DNA from: Acanthamoeba castellanii str. Neff
Lineage: Eukaryota > Discosea > Longamoebia > Acanthamoebidae
Reading direction: 5' to 3'
Length of the DNA stretch: 33,205 nucleotides
NCBI RefSeq assembly: GCF_000313135.1
Contig: NW_004457620.1
Coordinates: 217,332-250,536 of the forward strand
The position numbers and the translations under genes are program-made. Shown piece after piece: positions 30,341-33,205 of this stretch. The stretch's first letter is position 1, and each line of letters opens with the position of its first letter. Below the pieces are notes generated by a model that worked only from the letters and a program-made list of their open reading frames with translations, was not told the origin of the DNA and searched no databases.

Positions 30341-30559
30341 ATGGCAGGCGCTAGACGACCTTTGCACCTCAATTTCTTTGGCCACACGCCAGGCGCCATT
30401 CTTCGCAAATTGCCCCGACGGGCAAAGAAAGTGAGGGGACACTGCCACGAGAAGACCAGCCGCGCTGTAACCAACGCAAGGCACCGTGGTTGGTCGCCAG
30501 CAGCACAGACAACTTGCCGCTTCTCTCCCTCTCCTTTAGCAAGGGTGGGGCACACTTGA
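30341..30559 (+). CDS. Possible small basic ORF, 72 codons (doubtful)
   Basis: Begins MAGARRPLHLNFFGH and is rich in Arg, Lys, His and Pro. It is divergent from the coiled-coil gene, starting 158 bp from its ATG. A donor-like GTGAGG follows at 30430, so the true first exon could be shorter. I recognise no family. It may be only non-coding CpG-rich promoter sequence that happens to be open. Confidence 0.2.
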   Translation: MAGARRPLHLNFFGHTPGAILRKLPRRAKKVRGHCHEKTSRAVTNARHRGWSPAAQTTCRFSPSPLARVGHT

Positions 30560-30582
30560 AAATTCATCTGGTTTTCATTTTT

Positions 30583-30934
30583 TCAGTAAAATCTAGCTCT
30601 TTCTGCTCTTGTTCGCTCAGTTTTCAGCCAAGTCCAAATAAAACATTGTTTTTGATGATATTCTTGCATTCTTGCCATTCCTGGCACAATCAATGGGGCA
30701 GAGGGGCAAGCCACCAACAGGGCAGAGGGGGGGAAAGGCAAAGCATGTAAAATTTTGTGGGAAGGTGAACCTTCCAACACACATTTGGGAGGGTACAAAA
30801 TTTTGGATGGGCATAAAGTGGGGGGCCCCACTTTAGTTGGTGACAGGGACAAAAGGGTCAAGTCTGTCCTCCAAGCTGCTTCACAGGTTGGACAGACCTC
30901 TGGCTTCTTGAGGTTCTTGACATTACACTTACCA
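30583..30934 (-). pseudogene. Cys-containing gene fragment in CpG-poor block
   Basis: A good acceptor (pyrimidine run then TTTTTAG) precedes an open frame of about 115 codons, starting MLYGKCNVKNLKKPEVCPTC. The early Cys spacing (C...CPTC) could be part of a zinc-binding site. The rest is Pro/Leu-rich and unlike any family I know. It is probably one exon of a decayed gene. Confidence 0.25.
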
Positions 30935-31194
30935 TACAACATCTAAAAATACAATAATCAGTTACTCATTAAATAAAAAGGCAAAAGGGGTGGTACTGTG
31001 TAGATGAAGTAGGTCTTGCTTAACACAGGAAGATGGGGTGCAACCTCCTCTGCTGCCTTGATGTTCAATCTCCTCAAAATGGGCAAATTTTTTGCTCCTT
31101 GCAGCACAAAGTGCTCTTTTTCTTCTTCTTCTTCTGTTCATTGGTGTAGGTTCTAGGGTGTTTAGCTGTGTGCCCCCCCTCTCCATCTTGCTCA

Positions 31195-31402
31195 TAAAAC
31201 TACCAATGCACATTGGAATTTGTATTTGTCAACTTGATGAACACTGAACAGAAACAGAGATGTACATACCAAGGTCACCTTCAGACAGGGCCAGCATCTT
31301 GGCTGCATGATGACATTTGTCCTCCATGTGGCCTTGTTTGTAGTTGTGGACCTCTGGCTCCTCCACCTCATCCTCAATTGGTTGATCATACCTCCCCTCC
31401 TT
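31195..31402 (-). pseudogene. Acidic coding-like fragment in CpG-poor block
   Basis: A minus-strand frame reads GRYDQPIEDEVEEPEVHNYK, then QGHMEDKCHHAAKMLALSEG, before a GTGACC donor-like site, with stops a little beyond. The hydrophilic composition resembles real protein rather than random frame, but no family is recognised. Confidence 0.2.
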
Positions 31403-31479
31403 GCCTTCTCCTCCTCACTCCTCTCCTCTCATTGTCACACCTCCCCTCCTTGTGCTTCTCCTCCCTAGTTGTGGAAACG

Positions 31480-31634
31480 CCCTGTTTAGCTGCAAGAGCA
31501 TTGAGTAACTGAAGAGATGCCTGCTTGTTGGCACCAACTTGCTTGCTGAAAGCTTGCTGGAGAGCATTGATCACATTCTTCATCACCCCACAGGTGCTGG
31601 TTCTTGCAAGGGCAATCATGGTCTCACAGCTCAC
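31480..31634 (-). pseudogene. Helical coding-like fragment in CpG-poor block
   Basis: Minus-strand frame TMIALARTSTCGVMKNVINALQ... continuing to LQLLNALAAKQG, then a GTTTCC site. The pattern is that of an amphipathic helix. There are no recognised motifs, and neighbouring fragments on the same strand (31902-31717, 32333-32127) also look coding-like but are disconnected. Confidence 0.2.
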
Positions 31635-32701
31635 CCCATCACTACCTCCTTGATGGTCATCTCTTCTGCCTACAGACCTGGGTCAGACTTGTTCAGTCTC
31701 ACGCCTCTCCTGATGTTCAATGCTTCAACTTTGCTCCTGGTCTGTGGGTTGCTGTGTGTGCTGATTCAGATGAGGACACCCAGGACTTTGGATTGGAAGG
31801 ATCATCAGTGTCCTTTGAAAGAGGCTCAACAGCCACTGGTGAATGGGCGCTGGGCTGACCATGGCACTGAGGGAACTGTCCCAATGGGGTCTGTTCTGGC
31901 ATGTGGCTTCACCTTCCATCCAAACACTGGAGTCCCACCAGTGACACTCCAAGAGATCTTCAGACACCTGTAAAATAAAAACTTGTCCTTCCTCCTGTGT
32001 ACACTTCCTTGAAACCATTTTGTGTTTTATGTACACCACTTTTTTATTTTGTTGAAAAGTGCCACTGTCACTTTTTAATGAGCACTGTGTTTTTATCTTT
32101 ATGCCTGAAATTGTGGCACCACAATTTCATACCCTCCCAAATACCACATCAGACCTCCTGGCCATCCCTAGCCAACTCAAGCAGCTATCCATGTTGGGGC
32201 TACTTAGCATGCAGCTACAGGCCTTCCTGGCTGCCCACATTCTCCCTTTTTTTGCTGAGCACTTTGCCCACAGGTGGTGCTCTGCCATGGTCTTGGCAAG
32301 TTCAAGAAAATAGTTATCACACCTGACTCCCAATTTGCATACCAGGTGCCACCATTGTTTTCATTGTCACCTTTGAATTAGATTTGGTTTGTCAACACAG
32401 CCACCATTATCTACTCCTGTGCCAACATGGCCTGCACAAAATAAGAATTATTGGAGGCATGTCATGATCAGTCTGAGTGAGGATGAAGAGTCTGGTGATG
32501 CATTGGAGATTGGGTCCAACAACTTGGCTGGCAGAACCAGCAATGATGACAACAGCAATGAAGGCAATGGTGTGTGTTCTGTAACATTTCCAGCTCTGGT
32601 ACAGCATTCATTTGTATGCTTTGATAATTGGGCATGACTGTTATAATGTGTGACTGTGTATAGGAGTTGCCCTCTGTGAATGAACCAGGTGCAGCTCCAC
32701 C

Positions 32702-33205
32702 TTGAGATCCATTCCTCAGTGGGCCATGGAGCACTGCCCCAAGAAGCTGTGGCACAGACCTTTGGAGCAAGTGCAGCCTCTGCCACCCACCACAAACACA
32801 CCAGCCTCACACTGCAGTGGTACACTAACACACACAGGACCTTCAACCTCCATCACTCCATCAGGGCCTCTCACCACCACACCATCACCCTCCATGCATG
32901 ACCTCTTTGAACAGCAAGCCTGAGAGGCAGCTACCAACCCTCATGACTTCTGCAACTCACATACCTCACTTCTGGAACAGGATGATGACCTGCTGGCCTA
33001 TGACCCTCCGGACAAGGGCCACTTGCCTTTTTCACCAAGTTCTTTTTTAAACGTTAATGAAACTGTTTCATTGTTATGGCAGCGTTTTGCCAAACGTTTA
33101 CTAAACCTTGTCTTCGCTGCAGCGCAATTTGGCGGCAAGCAGGTTGCAATTCGTGTTTCCAAGACAAGCAGTCCCGCTAACGCCGGCTTGCCCGCAAGCG
33201 ACAGG
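32702..33205 (+). pseudogene. Plus-strand ORF broken by one TGA, running off the right edge
   Basis: One frame is open from 32684 to the window end apart from a single TGA at 32921-32923. The first part is Thr/Pro/Ser-rich and ends MHDLFEQQA; after the stop it continues EAATNPHDFCNSHTSLLEQ, DDDLLAYDPPDKGHLPF and on to the edge. The stop lies in GCC-TGA-GAG, where a CGA arginine codon would become TGA by one CpG transition. No family recognised. The part after 33009 is CpG-containing again. Confidence 0.3.
33056..33072. repeat. 17-bp palindrome at right border of CpG-poor block
   Basis: AATGAAAC and GTTTCATT are perfect inverted arms around a single T. AAACGTT occurs on both sides (near 33049 and 33092). 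Confidence 0.7.

Larger units (their letters stand above)
30610..33008. mobile_element. CpG-depleted, AT-richer block; probable decaying insertion of unknown class
   Basis: By eye only about four CpG dinucleotides occur in roughly 2.4 kb (near 30614, 31479, 31702, 31848), while CpG appears many times per line elsewhere in the window. TpG and CpA are abundant. Only short broken ORFs are present on both strands, with Cys-rich, acidic or Thr/Pro-rich fragments. No terminal repeats or target-site duplication could be found, and the right flank is cut off soon after. The composition points to DNA that has been methylated and has mutated CpG to TpG/CpA, as silenced transposons or other foreign inserts do. 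The element type is undetermined; assignment as mobile is inference. Confidence 0.45.

Noticed and set aside
31539..31973. A 144-codon plus ORF in the CpG-poor block.
   Set aside because: No recognised motif, mixed hydrophobic composition, and the opposite strand looks more coding-like over part of it; low CpG alone reduces stops in some frames.
1..33205. CRISPR arrays, prokaryotic operons, riboswitches, integrons.
   Set aside because: The DNA is intron-rich eukaryotic. Tandem arrays here have no spacer structure. No Shine-Dalgarno-led gene strings were seen.
1..33205. tRNA, rRNA or snRNA genes.
   Set aside because: No cloverleaf with A/B boxes, rRNA core or Sm-site structure was noticed by eye in the intergenic or intronic space; a covariance-model scan was not possible here.

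Overview
This is nuclear DNA from a unicellular eukaryote. Every large gene is split by many short GT-AG introns, intergenic gaps are mostly 95-165 bp, and the products are eukaryote-specific (pinin, ERGIC2/Erv41, SEC11, BuGZ, METTL2/6/8-type tRNA methyltransferase, HECT ligase). High GC, a dense intron load, GTACG-type splice donors and GT/CA-rich introns fit an Acanthamoeba-like amoebozoan. That placement is an inference. The 308 bp run of Ns (14744-15051) shows this is a draft assembly.

Layout, left to right. (1) A BuGZ/ZNF207-type zinc-finger gene (minus, 3' end outside the window) is divergent from an ERGIC2/Erv41-like cargo-receptor gene (plus, ten exons). (2) A pinin-like splicing-factor gene (plus, five exons). 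(3) A giant HECT E3 ubiquitin ligase gene (minus, 24308 down to 5969). I could build about 51 exons and roughly 3,550 codons, excluding whatever the gap hides. It carries two CUB-like modules, an arginine-serine tract, a LamG/ConA-like domain, a SPRY domain and a C-terminal HECT domain. (4) SEC11, the signal-peptidase catalytic subunit (minus, four exons), with a 40-copy heptamer array in intron 2. (5) A METTL2/6/8-type tRNA m3C methyltransferase gene (plus, eleven exons), divergent from SEC11. (6) A 72-residue helical protein behind E2F-like sites, and a coiled-coil protein gene (minus) with a TATA box very close to its start codon.

From about 30.6 kb to 33.0 kb the sequence changes character. 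It is AT-richer and almost free of CpG (about four in 2.4 kb), while the rest of the window is full of CpG. It holds only broken coding fragments. This looks like a methylated, decaying insertion (mobile element or other foreign DNA), but I could not classify it.

The genes are unrelated housekeeping functions: secretory pathway (ERGIC2, SEC11), RNA processing and modification (pinin, METTL), mitosis (BuGZ) and ubiquitin signalling (HECT). Nothing suggests an operon or a cluster. The two best leads are a 60-nt in-frame exon holding the HECT catalytic cysteine, placed next to a GC-AG intron, and the CpG-depleted block. Exon boundaries were read by eye from GT/AG sites, reading phase and protein similarity recalled from knowledge of the families. 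All models are phase-consistent except two exons of the HECT gene, where a frameshift is inferred.
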